Shown here: positions 48,609-61,024 of the stretch, one piece after another
Layout of the letters: every line of letters starts with the position of its first letter
Numbering within the stretch: the stretch's first letter is position 1
NCBI GenBank assembly: GCA_038363925.1
Contig: JAQQWL010000011.1
Span: forward strand, 1,054,001 to 1,118,000
DNA length: 64,000 nt
DNA from: Apiospora phragmitis
Lineage: Eukaryota; Ascomycota; Sordariomycetes; Amphisphaeriales; Apiosporaceae
Direction: 5' to 3'
Made by a program: the position numbers and the translations under genes
The notes under the pieces: generated by a model
What the model saw: only the letters and a program-made list of their open reading frames with translations
Told to the model about the DNA's origin: nothing
The model's database searches: none

Positions 48609-49330
48609 GTTACTAGGAGTGGGAAGAGGCTGCATAGATGAAATGATGAGCGTGACGTGCCGTTGAACGGAATTGGGATACTGTATTTACATTTTATACG
48701 GCGTCCGAGATTTTCCTCTACGAAGCTAAGCAAATCCTGTAATATAATCATTAGAAGGCAGGACAGGAGTCAGCCAGTATGATAGTTGCTCACCAAGGGC
48801 CATGGGAACTTTCAACAAAACCATCCATCCTGGATTCTGGATATCTCCATGTAACCACAGTAGAGTAACTCACGGCTTGGCTTGTGTTCTTTCTAGGCGC
48901 GAACAGTGAGGTTTTATCCAAGTGAACGACAACATCACAACATCTCTGCTGATTCGATAGAACCATATACTGCTTGCATCGGCTGAGCATCTGTCAGATA
49001 TACTCGCACTTTGGAATGGCCCAATACTGGCGAATGTAGGCATGAAATCCCTTCGTTCTTAATAAAAGATGTCCAGGACCGACAAGCTGGTAGTTGGATT
49101 GGCCTATGATAAAGTTAGGGGAGCACTTGATGATGCCGATGCTTCTCCCTCTTTTGACTGATTTCTCTCCTCTCCATCCTCCCTAGCCCTTACCCCTATC
49201 CCTGACCCCTATCCTGTTTTTATTATCCTTGTTTCCTTTCTTCTTTTCTTTGCCCCGCCTCTCTTCTCAAAAAATGAGTCCCCAACATCCATTCATCCAT
49301 CCACCCCATTCCATTGCATCTACTTACTAG
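48609..49330. other. convergent intergenic region
   Basis: This lies between the 3' ends of the PDH E1 alpha and prephenate dehydratase genes. Long pyrimidine tracts occur around 49140-49270. No gene is seen. Confidence 0.5.
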
Positions 49331-50905
49331 CTAGCACCTCTGATTGACCCAGCTCCCCAGCCAGCGCGAGCTCGCGGTCACGCGACCGACCTGCTCGAGC
49401 ACGCGGGCCACCTTGCCCTCCGGGTCCGCCGCCCGGTGGCCCTCGAACTCGACGAAGAAGACGTACTGGAAGGGCGCCAGCAGGCTCGGCCGCGACGCGA
49501 TGCTCGTCAGGTTCAGGCCGGCGGCGCGGAAGCACGAGAGAACGTCGGCGAGGGCGCCGGGGGCGGCGTGGGGGACGGTGAAGGAGAGGAGGGATTTGGT
49601 TTTGCGGGGGGGTTGCTTTTTTTCTGATGATGATGAGGATGACGTTAATGGACCCCCTTCTGCTGCTGCTGCCGCCGCTGAGGAGGAGGAGGATTCCTCG
49701 TCCTCATCAGGGCCAGGGGCGGCCCCAGATGACCGCAGCACGAAGAACCGCGTCGTGTTGTCCTCGCGGTCCTCGATGTTGTACGCGAGGACCTCGACGC
49801 CGTCGCCCCGCAGCAGGCGGGCCGCGGCCGCGGAGCTGATGGCGGCGCTGGTGCCCGACGGGTCGTCGCGCGCGAGCTCGGCGGCGCGCGACGTCGAGGA
49901 CACGTCGACCGTCTCGACGCCCTTGAGGTAGGCCGACAGGAAGCGCGTGCACTGGCCGAAGGCCTGCGGGTGGCTGTAGATGCGCTCGATGCGCGTCAGG
50001 GGCTGCAGGGGGCAGCTGCGGGGGTCTTGGGGGGCTGGGTCTGAGGGGGTGGGGGTGCGTTGGCCGGTGGAGGCGGCTTCGTTGGTGGTGGTGTTGCCGG
50101 GGGTGACGGAAAGAAAGTTGTTGTCTGTGGTGGATGATGATGATGCTGGTGATTGGCCGAAGGTGTGGCTGCTCATCAGTTTAGGGTGGTGTTGTGGTTG
50201 TTGTTGCTGCGATGGCGCCGTTGCGGATGACTCCGCCTCCTCCGGGGATTTACCATCATCATCATCATCAGGACCTGAACCGGGAGGAGGGGGGACCGGC
50301 CCAGAAGACAGTGGTGCACGTCGAGATAGATCTCGGCGCAGACGGAGAGGTCCGGGTACAGCCCCTGCCGGTCCGCGAAGTGGTCCAGCGTGAAGACGAC
50401 GGACCCGTTGGTCGAGTTCTCAAAGGGCACTACGCCGTAGGTGGCGCGGCCGGACTGGGTCGTGTCGAAGACATCTTGAGTTATACCGAATTAGTCAAAG
50501 TTGCCTTGGCTCGTACGGCCGTGAGAAGAAGGAAAATTCAACGTGTCTCTCTCTGGTTGCGCTCAAAAGTTCCTGCTAACTAGAGAAAGAGAGGAGGATG
50601 CGACATGGCATGCACAAACCTTTGATAGTCACGACGGGCAGGAGCTCATATTTGTCTGCTGGGAACCTGTCAAGTGTTGCCTGCCAAGATATATTGTCAT
50701 TAACACGAATCCAAACAAGCTATATTACCTCATGCATATATGAGAAAACTGCCAAGAAGTATGTATGTTTCCCTAGTCCTTTGGCAGGATGGCGATTTGG
50801 GATTGGTGGTGGTGGTGTATACTAATCCCTGGACTTACGTACCTGATGGGTATAAGATGCAACTGGCCCCAGAAAACAGACCACGGGCTTCTTGACCGCC
50901 GTCAT
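49331..50905 (-). CDS. pha2: prephenate dehydratase
   Basis: This enzyme converts prephenate to phenylpyruvate in phenylalanine synthesis. Exons 50905-50843 (MTAVKKPVVCFLGPVASYTHQ, split here by its intron), 50680-50620 and 50474-49331 are clear. The motifs are FLGPVASYTHQ, YGVVPFENSTNGSVV, LDVHHCLLGR, IYSHPQAFGQC, the essential TRF (DNTTRFFV) and a C-terminal ACT domain with GALADVLSCFRAAGLNLTSIASRP. The ACT domain senses phenylalanine in the family, and here the usual ESRP motif reads ASRP. Just after LLGR the frame must change before the low-complexity linker. Either one C is missing near 50270-50300 or a 47-base intron at 50207-50253 is removed. The latter has a GTAAAT donor and GCAG acceptor but no clear branch site. 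About 407-423 residues result. The linker and the Ser/Ala run inside the ACT half are longer than usual. Confidence 0.88.
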
Positions 50906-52151
50906 CTTCACTCACTTTTGAATAGATGTAGTTGTCCGTTAGTGTATTAGGTATTCTCGAAGAGTAAGTAAGTACTTGCTCACCACTCGGGCTTCCACTG
51001 AATGTTAAAAGAGTGAAAAATGAATGTTGAGCCCCAATTGAGTTGGAAACTCCAGAACCTACATCGGACTCTGTCGCACCCCGGAAAAAGGAACGAATGC
51101 AGGGATACGTACATTTAGTATACTGTTGATGCCACCGAACCGACCGCGGGGTTGCTCAATTCCTCGCTACCTACTTAGGGCGGAAGGGCGCAAAGCTCCG
51201 CAACGTGCAGATCAGTCTACACAACTTGTCACTGTCACTCACTCTCAGGATTGCTGCCAGGTGGCAGCTGGTGGCAGATAGCTCCTAGTAAGTGACCCCT
51301 TGCTGCTCGTTATGGTCTTACCCCTGAAGGACAACTGCTCGTAGCAGCAATACAGCCCAGCAATTCTACCTCTCGGTGATCAAACTGGCCACTAACAGGG
51401 TCTTGCATGTTCTACGGGTTCCATAGTAGTGAGAATGTACGCAGCCTGATTACATGGCAGCCATTACTTCGACATAAAACGGGGGCTTGTGCAGCGAATG
51501 ACTTGGGCGTAACGACTTTATCATTGATGACGATTAACGAGTGACCGATGTATAAACCATCTACTTATGAGCGCACGGCGAGAACGACAGATCTGGTTGC
51601 TTCAAGTTGGCCTCGACGTCCATGCTAACCATGGCGGGCGTGAGACTACAAAGCCAAGCAGACAGGAACCACTATTCATGGTGAAGCAATACCAGAGTCC
51701 AGAAACCGACTAATGCCCCTGCTTTTGTCATCCTGCTTGATCCAAGCCCTGTTTAACAAGGCAATTTTCAGAGTCGAATGGCTCTGAGAGAATATGTCAA
51801 TGGGTAGGTAGCTAGGCGCAAAATTAGCAGCTGCCTCCACTGATGCCACAAAACAACCCTCCCACATCACATACCTTATCCGTATGTTGTAGACGCAACT
51901 TAAGAAGCCGTCATCATGTCGCGGAGCGGGCTCGGTCGGGCTACCTGTCTGGCAGTGTGCAGAGAAGTCGCCGGCCCAATCTTCTCCTTGCGCCGGTCCT
52001 TGTACGACAATGGTTTGGTAACTCGGGGTGGCGACTTGGACAAGGTGCTCGGCGGAGGTACGCTCTCTGGCTCTTTGTCGACGACTAATGCCGGCTTTGA
52101 TGCTGTGGCTTCTACACGATCCTCGTTGCGAACGGGATCATCATCAAAATG
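50906..52151. other. intergenic, prephenate dehydratase promoter and eRF1 3' flank
   Basis: No gene is supported in this 1.25 kb. I looked for TGACTC-type general-control sites expected for an amino-acid gene and found no convincing one. Confidence 0.45.
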
Positions 52152-53705
52152 TCAATCGTCGTAGTATTCGTCATCGTCAGACACGTCGGCTAACTGCTCA
52201 AAGTTGACCTTGTATCGGAGAAGACCGCCGATACCACCGAATCCCTTGACGAACTGGTTGCCTTCGGTCGACCGATCCGAGACGAACTCGAGGTTGGTTC
52301 CGAAGTCCTTGTAGTGCTCGGCGATCCACTCAAGAAAAGACTCCGAGGAGACCACCTCCATCTCCTGGCCCGTCTCCTTATCCATGAACTTGTCGCGGGG
52401 GCCCGTCTCCTGCAGCTTAGTGGTGTGGAGAATGTTCTCGGCTCCATTGCTGTCCTTCAGGATCCAGCGGGTAATCTCGAGGTTCTCGAAGACGATCAGC
52501 ACCTCGACGGCACCAAGCTCCAAGGCCTTCAGAGTATCGTCAATACCGTAGCACACCTTGCCGGTGTCCTGGCTGATTTCCTCAAAGTACTTCCCAATGA
52601 GCTTCTTCTCCTGGATAAACTTGACGTTACCCAGGGTTTCGGAGGACAGCTCAATGGCCTGGTTGAAACCGTTCTCGCCACCATAGGAAACATCAACCAC
52701 CTTGATGACCTTTGCCTGCAATCGTCCATCGAACAAGTCGGAGGCATTGAGATCGTTCTTGAAATCAGCAGAACCGGCTAAGATGATACCGGCAACGTTA
52801 ACCTTGTCGGCAGTAACGAAGTTCTGGACGGCCAATTCGGCCACTTTTCGGACGTAGTTGTGACGCTTCTCCTCTCGGAGACGGGCGAAACGCAAAGCGG
52901 ACTGACCACCACGACCGTGCTTCTTGGGAAGATCGACCGAGAACTTGTGAACAATATCTCGGGTGTTGCCACTCAGAGTGCCGAAAAGGGCTCCGTTACC
53001 GTCCATGATGATGAAACCAAACTTCTGATCCGACTCTAGCAATTCTGCGAGGGCCTCTGTATGGAATTTGTTGTCGCAGAGGTACAACGACGTGTTGATA
53101 GGCTTAAAGGGCTCGAAATCGATGTTGACCTTTCTCTCCTTTCCTTCTGAGGTCAAGATTTCACCACAGTAGACGACAAGGCCATTGGGGGGGACCTTGT
53201 TGTACAGCTTGAGACGCTGCTGGGTCGATGTAATGGCCGAGAGCACAGACTGTCTGTTGACACGCGATTTGATGTTCGAGGCAGTACCCTAACAAGCGTG
53301 TCAGGAAGAGGCGGCATTAATTCACAATCGCGGAGGGTATACATACGTATTCTTCAGCCAACATCTTGGCGACTCGCGAAATCTGATCCTTGGGAGCTGT
53401 AGGACGTATAGTTCAGCATGCGTGCGCGCCATTTGTGGTAGACAATGCGGAAGAAACTCACGAATGATCAGACTGATCATGCTTGTGCCATTACCACGAG
53501 CGGCCTCGAGGCGTTTGATCAGCTTCTTGACCTTCCATATCTCAATCTAACATCACGATCCAGCCCGTTAGTACTAATGAAGAGCACATCGTATTGTTTT
53601 GGTAGTAGGCTAGGGTGCCCGGGGAAGTGCATCACTCTAGGCGGGGTAGTCGGGAAATTCTGCACGTACGTTCTTCTCAGCCTCGTTGGCGGCTGCGTCA
53701 CTCAT
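52152..53705 (-). CDS. sup45: eukaryotic release factor 1 (eRF1)
   Basis: eRF1 recognises all three stop codons in the ribosomal A site and triggers peptide release together with the GTPase eRF3. Four exons (53705-53670, 53540-53462, 53396-53347, 53288-52152) join in frame to 433 residues, the usual length. All key elements are present: NIKS at residues 60-63, YLCDNKF at about 124-130 (YxCxxxF), and GGQ at about 182-184 in [13 protein letters not shown]. The C-terminal eRF3-binding domain ends in the acidic tail [11 protein letters not shown]. Introns are concentrated in the first 200 coding bases, common in conserved fungal genes. With standard NIKS and YxCxxxF motifs there is no sign of stop-codon reassignment. 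Confidence 0.98.
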
Positions 53706-56331
53706 CTTGCATTCGTGTCCGAAGAGAAAACAGTGAAGGTGTTAGATGGTGAAGGGTGTATGGTTGTGCCTTGCGCTGGAGGCAAAAAAAAGAGTGAAAT
53801 GTGAGAGAGGGAAAAAATAGAACGACAACAGGTCGCCGATGTCAGAACTAACTGACTGGTGTGCAAAGCAGACTCACAAAGGACCAGGCAGGGAGGTACT
53901 CGGGCAGGTCACAAATCAAGTTGCGCCAAAAAAGAACAACATTGAAGGGAGGGGCTCTCTTACGTTCTTCCAAGTTGGGGTTGGGCGAAAGTGGAGGGGG
54001 AGGGGCGGTCGTTTTCAGGCCTGACATAAGAATTAAAAGCCCCAGGCCTCCACGTTTGCAGGGCAATCAGGCACTTTTTATTCCGCCTACTTTGAGGCTG
54101 CATGCACTAATAGCTTGCACGGCTGATGTCCATATAGATGTGTGTTCATGCTTGACCGGACAACTTCAACCTTCATTTGCTTCCATGACTCAACTTCTAG
54201 GCTACCAGTATTCACATCACATTATTGAGGCTGAGTAGTTGAAAACCCAAATTAGTAATTATTTAATTTTATTTTTTCTTTGCCACGAAAGAAATGCATG
54301 TCACACCGGACCGTAAAGACTACAATTGCATTCGAATGCCTTGGGCAGACGACTCTTGGGTTTGGGGAGGAGGGCTGAGAGCATCAGTGTTCAGATTAGG
54401 TCAATTGGCTTGGGGTTTTGGTGGGCCAAATCGAAAAAAAAAAAAAAAAAAGCTGAGCCCGGATGGGATAAATCCGGAAGGCCATTCAAGTGTGTACCCA
54501 AGTATCTTCAACCAACTTTAGTACGGGCCACTGGCTGATTGCGATTTGATTGGAAAATGGCGGAAAGTGGAGACGGGCCCGAGGCCTGTCGTCATTCCCG
54601 CCATCTCCCATAACACCACCCCATCTCAGTCTTTAATATGTCGCGTCATGTTCGCGAGATCCTCACGATTACGCAGTATACACACAACGCAACAGAGGCT
54701 AAATAAAGCTTGGTGACGGCTGGGCTGACCATTCCCATGCATTCTGAGCAGCTCTCTATATGGATTTCTTCATCGAGTAGTCGTCATATCATGGAAATAC
54801 TGCTCTCTGCTCGAAAAAGAGCCTCAGCGGACTTTTTCTACTTGAAAATATGCTATTTCAGGTAGGAGGGAGGTGATTGTTATACCCTGATGATGGGTGG
54901 TGGGTATTGCATCGTCAAAAATCCGCCGGTGGACTGCGAGTATTTACGACACGGCAGTGCTGTGACGCTGGCTCTGGCCCAACTCCACCATGAGCTCTGA
55001 GTGAGACGACATGGTCACAACTCACCGCTGCAGGTCTCTGAATCGCGTCTTGGAGCTGTCAAGCCCAGCCCTATGCACCAGCTCGAAATGGCAATACTCT
55101 CTCTGTTCTGATGACCCAAGTGCGAGTTGTTAGGCAACAGTTGTTTGTCTTGGTGAAGCCAGGGTCGTTTCTGACGCATCGTCATACTGAGCAGAGCAGA
55201 TGCAACCAAGCCATTAGCTTGGTAGTGGATGGCTTCACAGTATTGCTCGATGGCGTAGGGCCACAACGCTTCAATCAACGTTGGCTTGTCTTTCTTGGGG
55301 TTACTACCCCAGGTTCCAGGGCCTGCATATGGTCTACGTGCGTGGCAGGACGTGACGGGGGTGGGGTCGAGCGAACGACCTAGCTTTCCGTAAGGATTGC
55401 TGGGACTACAGCCTTGGTGATGGCTTCATTCAAGCACCTTGGGGACTGGGTCGTCCACCTTGACCAGGTTCCGTGTGGTGTGTTGGCCATGCCGCAGCTA
55501 GGCAAACACACCGCCGGCAGACTCCTGCACCTTCGATGAAGTCAACCATTTCATAGCGAATGGCAATTTGCGTCACCTTGGCGAAAAAAAGAAAAAGAGA
55601 ATTGGACGATTTCGACCCTTCAACTATTCAATGGGCTGAACTCGCAACATCTGTGCGGCTTCACGGCGTTTGGCAATTACGGGCAACGTTCTTTCGTTGA
55701 AGGTGGGTGCCAAGACATCATCCTTCGATATCTCACTGCAACAGGGAAAACATTTCTGGATGATTGCATCCCGGCTTCACCTCTACATGTGTAGTACTCA
55801 ACAGCTAGGAATTAGCGACCCTTTTTGAGGTATGTATCTCCAATGTTCCTACTACCCAACCTCGGTTTCTACAAGATCGTAGATGCCTACATTGAGACAA
55901 AGAGCTGGGGGGCAAGAGTGATATCATTGCTTTCTATGGGCTTACGGGGCCGTATGTGGGATGTCAAGACATCTCCGATGGATGGGTCAGGACACTATGT
56001 ATGTAGATAGTCAGACATAGGTAATCGGATGGAACCTTGCCTAGAGAATGCCAGCCAGAAGAGAGTATGACTTGGATGGATTTATCTGGGTGTCTCCGGT
56101 GCGCAATAACTCGAGCCGTGGGCCTATGGCAGCCTTGATTGGGATAATGCCTTAGCCTATTATATCGATACCTTACCTTGCCTCCTGGTTCTGTGCGGCT
56201 CAAGCTTTTGAGCTCCCAATCTCGTTGTGGATTTTCCCCCTTCCCTAGTGACTGGCCATCGGCATTTACACATTCCCCTTCCTCCCCACTACAACATCAC
56301 TACACCCACGCAACCACCAAACCACGACACA
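53706..56331. other. 2.6-kb divergent intergenic region
   Basis: This lies between the eRF1 start and the chromatin-protein start. No gene is supported. An 18-base A run lies at 54434-54451, and an AT-rich patch at about 54240-54290. Confidence 0.5.
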
Positions 56332-58466
56332 ATGGCCGCCGACGACGATTCTAGTGATCTCTCGTCGCTGTCATCGCTGTCTCCGGTGCCATCCGACGAT
56401 GAAGGCGACGATGGCCTGCCGCAAGACAAGAAGGGCATCCTAAATTACTTCCCCAAATTGGCCAAGGGCGCCAAGCCCAAGGCGTCTGAACGAGAACCCT
56501 CGCCGCCAGCACCAAAGCGACCTGCTTCACCACCGCACAAGTACATTCTGGCTGACAATCCTGATATTGCCGTAAGTGAAATTGCCGAATTCGCGTAGAA
56601 AACGCGACAACTCGCGCGTAACGTGGTTGCTAACTCGTCGTTCGCGCCTGCAGTTTATTGTCATGTTCAGAAGCAGATTCGACCCTGTTCTGCCCAAATC
56701 TCTACCCAATTTTGGCCCCCAGGAGCTCGAACGCGACATCACGGATTCTACACCAGGTGACCGCGTCGAGCTGTTCTTGTGTGCGGTTCTGGGACTGTTG
56801 CTCAACCGCAAGCAGGATGTCAAGTACGTATGACGCAATTACCTAATACAAAGTGGCACATGAACGGCTAACATGAAAATTATTTTTTGCTTTACAGGCC
56901 GGGGCACTACAACAGAGCTCTGGAGGATGCCATCGCAACGCACAAGAACCAATGGGCAAAGTCTTGGGGCGAAAAGAGCCCGTTGGCTGGGGGTGCTACA
57001 TTTGGCGCAATGAACCCCACGGAACGAGTAAGTGCCGTCCCAGAACCTCTTGCGCCGCCGAATTGCTTTACAGCAAGAATAAACTCTGCACTCTGGTCAT
57101 GTACTGACTGCGGTGGCGATTGTAACAGCTTACCCTCCTGCGAACGCTGATCATTTGGTCCCTTTCTTCATCCGAAGCCGTCAAGACTATGATCAACACC
57201 TCCTACAAAGGCAACCGACACGAAGATGATCTCAACCAACCTCTCTCGGTTCAATCTTGGGGCACCGACAGCGACAAGCGGCGGTACTACTTGATCGAGG
57301 GTCTAGATGATACTGCCTTCAGGGTCTATCGCGAGAGCAACCCGCAAGGCTTCAGCAGAACATGGTGGAGTGTAGCAGGGTCGATCGAGGAGCTTAACGG
57401 TTTGATCGACAAGCTCCTCACAGTGGATGGCGGCCAGAAAGCAAGGAAGCTGGCACAGCAAATGCAGATGGCCATTCCCCGGTTCGAGGCCACCGAAGAG
57501 AAGCGCAAGAGACGCGAATACCGACAGGCTCAGAAGGAGCGCTTTAAGCGCCCGGAGCCGGGCTTCTCGCTCTACGAAGGTCGCACGAGAGGTAAACGTA
57601 TGAAGTATACCTCTCCGATGACGACGAGTTCGTGTCTGACTCCACTGGCACGCGCCGATCGGTACGCAACACCGGGACGAACACACCTGCCGAGCCCGCC
57701 GGCCCCGTGACGACCGCCAGCGGCCGCCAGATCAAGGCGCCTTCCCGCATGACCGTGGACGCGTCGAATAACCTCACAACTACGAGCCCTGAGCGGGACG
57801 AAGAAACCAGACCGTCCTCCAAGGGGTCATCGACTGGCCCGACTGGACGTCCCCGCCGATCAGCTGCCGTAAACCACGGCACCAACGGCTGGGCACCATC
57901 TACACGGACCCGAGGATCCAAGTCCATGGATGATGAAGAAGATGACGAAAGTGAGCCCGACTTGGGCGATGATGAGGAAGAGCATGTCCCCGAGGAGAGC
58001 GAAGAAGAGGAGGAGGAGGAGGAGGAGGAGGACGCGGACGAGTCTGCAGAGGACGAAGTTATGGGTGACGACGACGACGAAGAAGAGCTGGACGACAGCC
58101 CAAAGTCGATGATGGTGAAACTGAAGGTACCCAAGAAGAACGGCAAGGGAGATGACGATGGCCCTTCAAAGTTGGACTTAAGCCAGTTCCGATATGACGG
58201 CGCTGGCGACTCCAAGGCGAAACAGTTTCCCCGGAGCCCGAGAAGACCGAGGAATCCATATCGGTTGCTCCTCGAAAGACGAAGGGTCCCAAGGAGGGTA
58301 CCCCGAGCCTGCCGCCAAGCGGGCATCATCTGGCCTCCAAGCCCAACGACCTCCCCTGACACCCTCAACAAGCTCGCTGCAATCTACGTCTCTGGCTTAT
58401 AGGGAAAGCCCGGACAAGTTGCAGCAGCCTTCGCCTCTGCCCAAACCCACCGCTACTGTTGAGTAG
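56332..58466 (+). CDS. DDT/WHIM-like chromatin-remodelling factor, three frame breaks
   Basis: This is probably a nuclear chromatin protein of the RSF1/CECR2/DDT-WHIM type, seen in fungi as an ISWI or INO80-associated subunit. Exons 56332-56571, 56654-56823, 56898-57027 and 57129-58466 are joined by GT-AG introns. The N-terminus is Ser/Asp-rich. A helical region (FRSRFDPVLPKSLP, LFLCAVLGLLLNRKQDVK) follows, then LTLLRTLIIWSLSSSEAVK. A WHIM-like segment comes next (RRYYLIEGLDDTAFRVYRES, RTWWSVAGSIEELNGLIDKL), and then a long basic and acidic tail with an acidic run of about 25 Glu/Asp. Three places show one base apparently missing: near 57611-57614 (KYT to SDDDEFVSDS), near 58216 (DSK to ETVSPEPEKT), and near 58300-58304 (GPKEGT to EPAAKRASSG). 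With these mended the protein has about 626 residues ending in KPTATVE. Complex membership is inference. Confidence 0.78.
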
Positions 58467-59008
58467 CCACCTCCAAACCAACACTGCCTGTTTATCATGT
58501 ACGCCTACAGCGTTCAGGCGGGGTTTGATGGGGGCTTAGTTGGTGTTCCTTGCAAGCAGCAGGCACAGCACCAGGGAGCGACCCAATGATACGAGGACAT
58601 TTGCAGCATTTTGTTAGAGGAAGCAGGCGTTCACTGGCTTGGTCGTAGGGGGAGGACGGCACGATACCAACTATGACGATTGGTCAGCTGCGCAGTGCCG
58701 GGACAACTTTAGCTACTTGTGTAAAAGGGACTTTCATGATATAGATCAGATAGACCGGTGTATGGGTCTAGATCTGTCAACTATTGCCCACTTGTCCCCC
58801 GAGGGACAACTAAGTGTCAATAATACAAAAAGCGTTTGCGCTGACAACTGGTTCTCTAAGCCCATCATGCTTGTCGTGTTGATTTATCTTCTGTATACGT
58901 TCACTCATTCCCTTCTAGGGGCTCCATCTATTGTTGTCCAGTCGCAGCAGAGCCCTGTCCACATTGCAGAAATCGCGCATACCATAAATTGATTCGTTCC
59001 ATTGCATT
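58467..59008. other. convergent intergenic region
   Basis: This lies between the 3' ends of the chromatin protein and DUF1770 genes. No gene is seen. Confidence 0.5.
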
Positions 59009-59670
59009 TCATAAGCTCTTCTTGCTCGGAATCTTCCAGTTGTTCACGCCGTACCACCACCGCCGTATCCTGGCCCCTGCCGAGCTGCCACTGTATTGCG
59101 CGCTCTTGTTCCAGTGCTGCCAGCCGGCCAGCGCCAAGTTGTAGAGGAGACCTTGGGCAAGAGGCATCACCATCTGTTCCGAGGAAAGAGAGAGAATCAT
59201 TAGTGACTGATAACAACCAACATCTAGCTAGCAATCACCAGGAGAAACGGCGAGCCGCCACCACTGATAACTACTTAGACAATAATTGGTAAACCTACCT
59301 GATCGCGCACCGTCACCAGCGCTACCTTCCACCACGTGTCGGCGTCCCGCAGCGAGTTGAGGTAGCTCTGCTCGAACCGCATGTCGGGCATGGGCGGGAA
59401 TTGGTGCTTGGGGCTGCGCGGGTGGGGGCGCAGCACGCTCAGCGGGATCTCGGACGAGGCGTCGTCATCCTCGCCGGAGTGGGAGTCGAGCGAGATGTCG
59501 TCGATCGAGGAGGGCCGCTTGGGCAGCTTGTGGTGGTGGTGGTGGTGCTCGAGGTCGACGGGCTCCTTGGTCGAGGCTGTTGTGGAGGGGGCTAGGTCGT
59601 GGCTGGGCGAGGGGGCGCGCTCGATGTGCGCGGTTTGCACGGTTTCGGCGATTTGCGTGGGGATGGACAT
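59009..59670 (-). CDS. DUF1770 protein
   Basis: This is a small conserved fungal protein of unknown function. Two exons (59670-59299 and 59173-59009) flank a 125-base intron and give about 178 residues. Family features are the start IAETVQTAHIERAPSPSHDL, the block FPPMPDMRFEQSYLNSL, DADTWWKVALVTVRDQ, and a hydrophobic segment (MPLAQGLLYNLALAGW) that may be a membrane anchor. The ending is ARIRRWWYGVNNWKIP. A six-His run and Ser/Asp-rich sequence lie in the N-terminal half. I chose the ATG at 59670 because family members start near IAET. The frame stays open to 59808 (MAHTEYRTY), so a longer form is possible. A role in a mitochondrial or ER membrane would be a guess. Confidence 0.85.
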
Positions 59671-60439
59671 GTTGATGGTGGTGTGGTGTAGTTTGCCCAG
59701 AGGCAGGTGTTGATCTTGTTCGTACGCTGCTGGTGTGGTGGTTTGGTTGCTCTGGCTAGCGGTTGAAGTTATGATGCTATTGTACGTCCTGTACTCCGTA
59801 TGCGCCAATCAGACGGGCGGGATGGCACGTGCGGAACCCCAACGATTTAACCTCCTTTCTGGTTGTATCTCTACAACTCTCGATGCTTCAATATCTGCTG
59901 CTTCCACTTTCCTGCTGTTGATATACTTGAACTAATAAGATATGCTCGAATACTGACTTGCAATTCTCATGATATCTGAAAAGGTATGCAAGGATGAGTT
60001 TGAGCCTCGATACATGGATACTCTCCTCGGGCTGAAACCCCTATGAGCGCCAACACATACAGAGCACTGTGAGTGCCAAAGTTCAATGTGGCCCACGCAG
60101 TGTCTACAAGCCGATTGTCATAACAAGTAGGAGCTCTACTTACGCAGGTTGTCATATCTTGTATGTGGTGTGTTATGCTGGGTACATGGCGCATATTCTA
60201 CTCCGACTGCATCTGTGTGGCGAGTATCTGGCAGGAAGTAACAATCATCAGGATACTCACTGCGCAAACTTCCAAGAGGTAGGTATACACGAAGGGCTCG
60301 GCCCAAACTCCTACCTTCCAGAGAAAAAGTAAGGCAGGACAGTAGAGATGAACTACAGAAAAACAATACTAGAATGAACTACATTCTACAGCTGGCAAGT
60401 GGCATATATGTTTCAGCCTTCGCTGCAGGTGGTACCAGG
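59671..60439. other. intergenic, DUF1770 promoter
   Basis: This is upstream of the DUF1770 gene. I see no gene or RNA in it. Confidence 0.4.
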
Positions 60440-60600
60440 GACGCATAAGATACTCGTGCAAAGGTCTTTCCATTTACAACTCCAGGCGGGAATCCTGATT
60501 GGGAAGCGCGAGATGGCAACTGCGATATTTGGAGGAACAATATGCCAGGGGGTAACCTGTATAGTACCGGTAGGGAAAGCCCCAAATGACTCAAGTGCAC
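60440..60600 (+). pseudogene. degenerate partial copy of the downstream unknown gene
   Basis: The stretch around 60460-60595 aligns with the coding region at about 62430-62565 of the next gene. It reads FHLQLQAGILIGKREMATAIF then, after a divergent part, GKAPND. The intact gene reads FVHFQLEAGTLIGKREIATEIF and KKAPDN. A GGTACCAG(A)GG stretch upstream also matches. Beyond about 60600 I see no further similarity. No start or splice sites are preserved, so this looks like a broken duplicate of one exon region. Confidence 0.6.
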
Positions 60601-61024
60601 GTCAAGTACCCTTATGTCGGCGTCCGGTTGAACGTGGGTCAGCCGGCAGTGGGATAGCTGAACCAGCAACGGGTTGGTTGGGCTCTGATGGGATAGTCGG
60701 CTGCTGTAAATTAGGTATGTTCTGGAAAAGGCACGGCCGAATCTGGATCCAGACTGGCAACTGTTACAACTGCAGTGACCGCTCCTGCTATCCCGCCGTG
60801 CATTCCTTCCTGCAGTGGATGTTCTCGTCATTCGGTCTGTTCAACAACTGGGGGAGCACAGAGGTTCGTTCGACTACAAACCAGACTCCAACAACTTCTC
60901 TCTTCACATCATCATTGCAAACAGCTTACTCTGCGGGCATCGTTCCGGTCTTCGAGCTGTCGTTTTGGTATTCTACACATCGTTTTTCTATTCTTCCCGT
61001 CTTACTCCATAATACAACAATACA
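60601..61024. other. intergenic, promoter of the downstream unknown gene
   Basis: This follows the degenerate copy and leads into the gene at 61025. I see nothing else in it. Confidence 0.4.

Noticed and set aside
54434..54451. A18 run as the tail of a retroposed sequence
   Set aside because: No coding remnant or target-site duplication flanks it. A plain homopolymer is enough to explain it.
55111..55383. 90-codon plus-strand frame in the eRF1/chromatin-protein gap
   Set aside because: No recognisable motif, no supporting splice pattern, and a length expected by chance.
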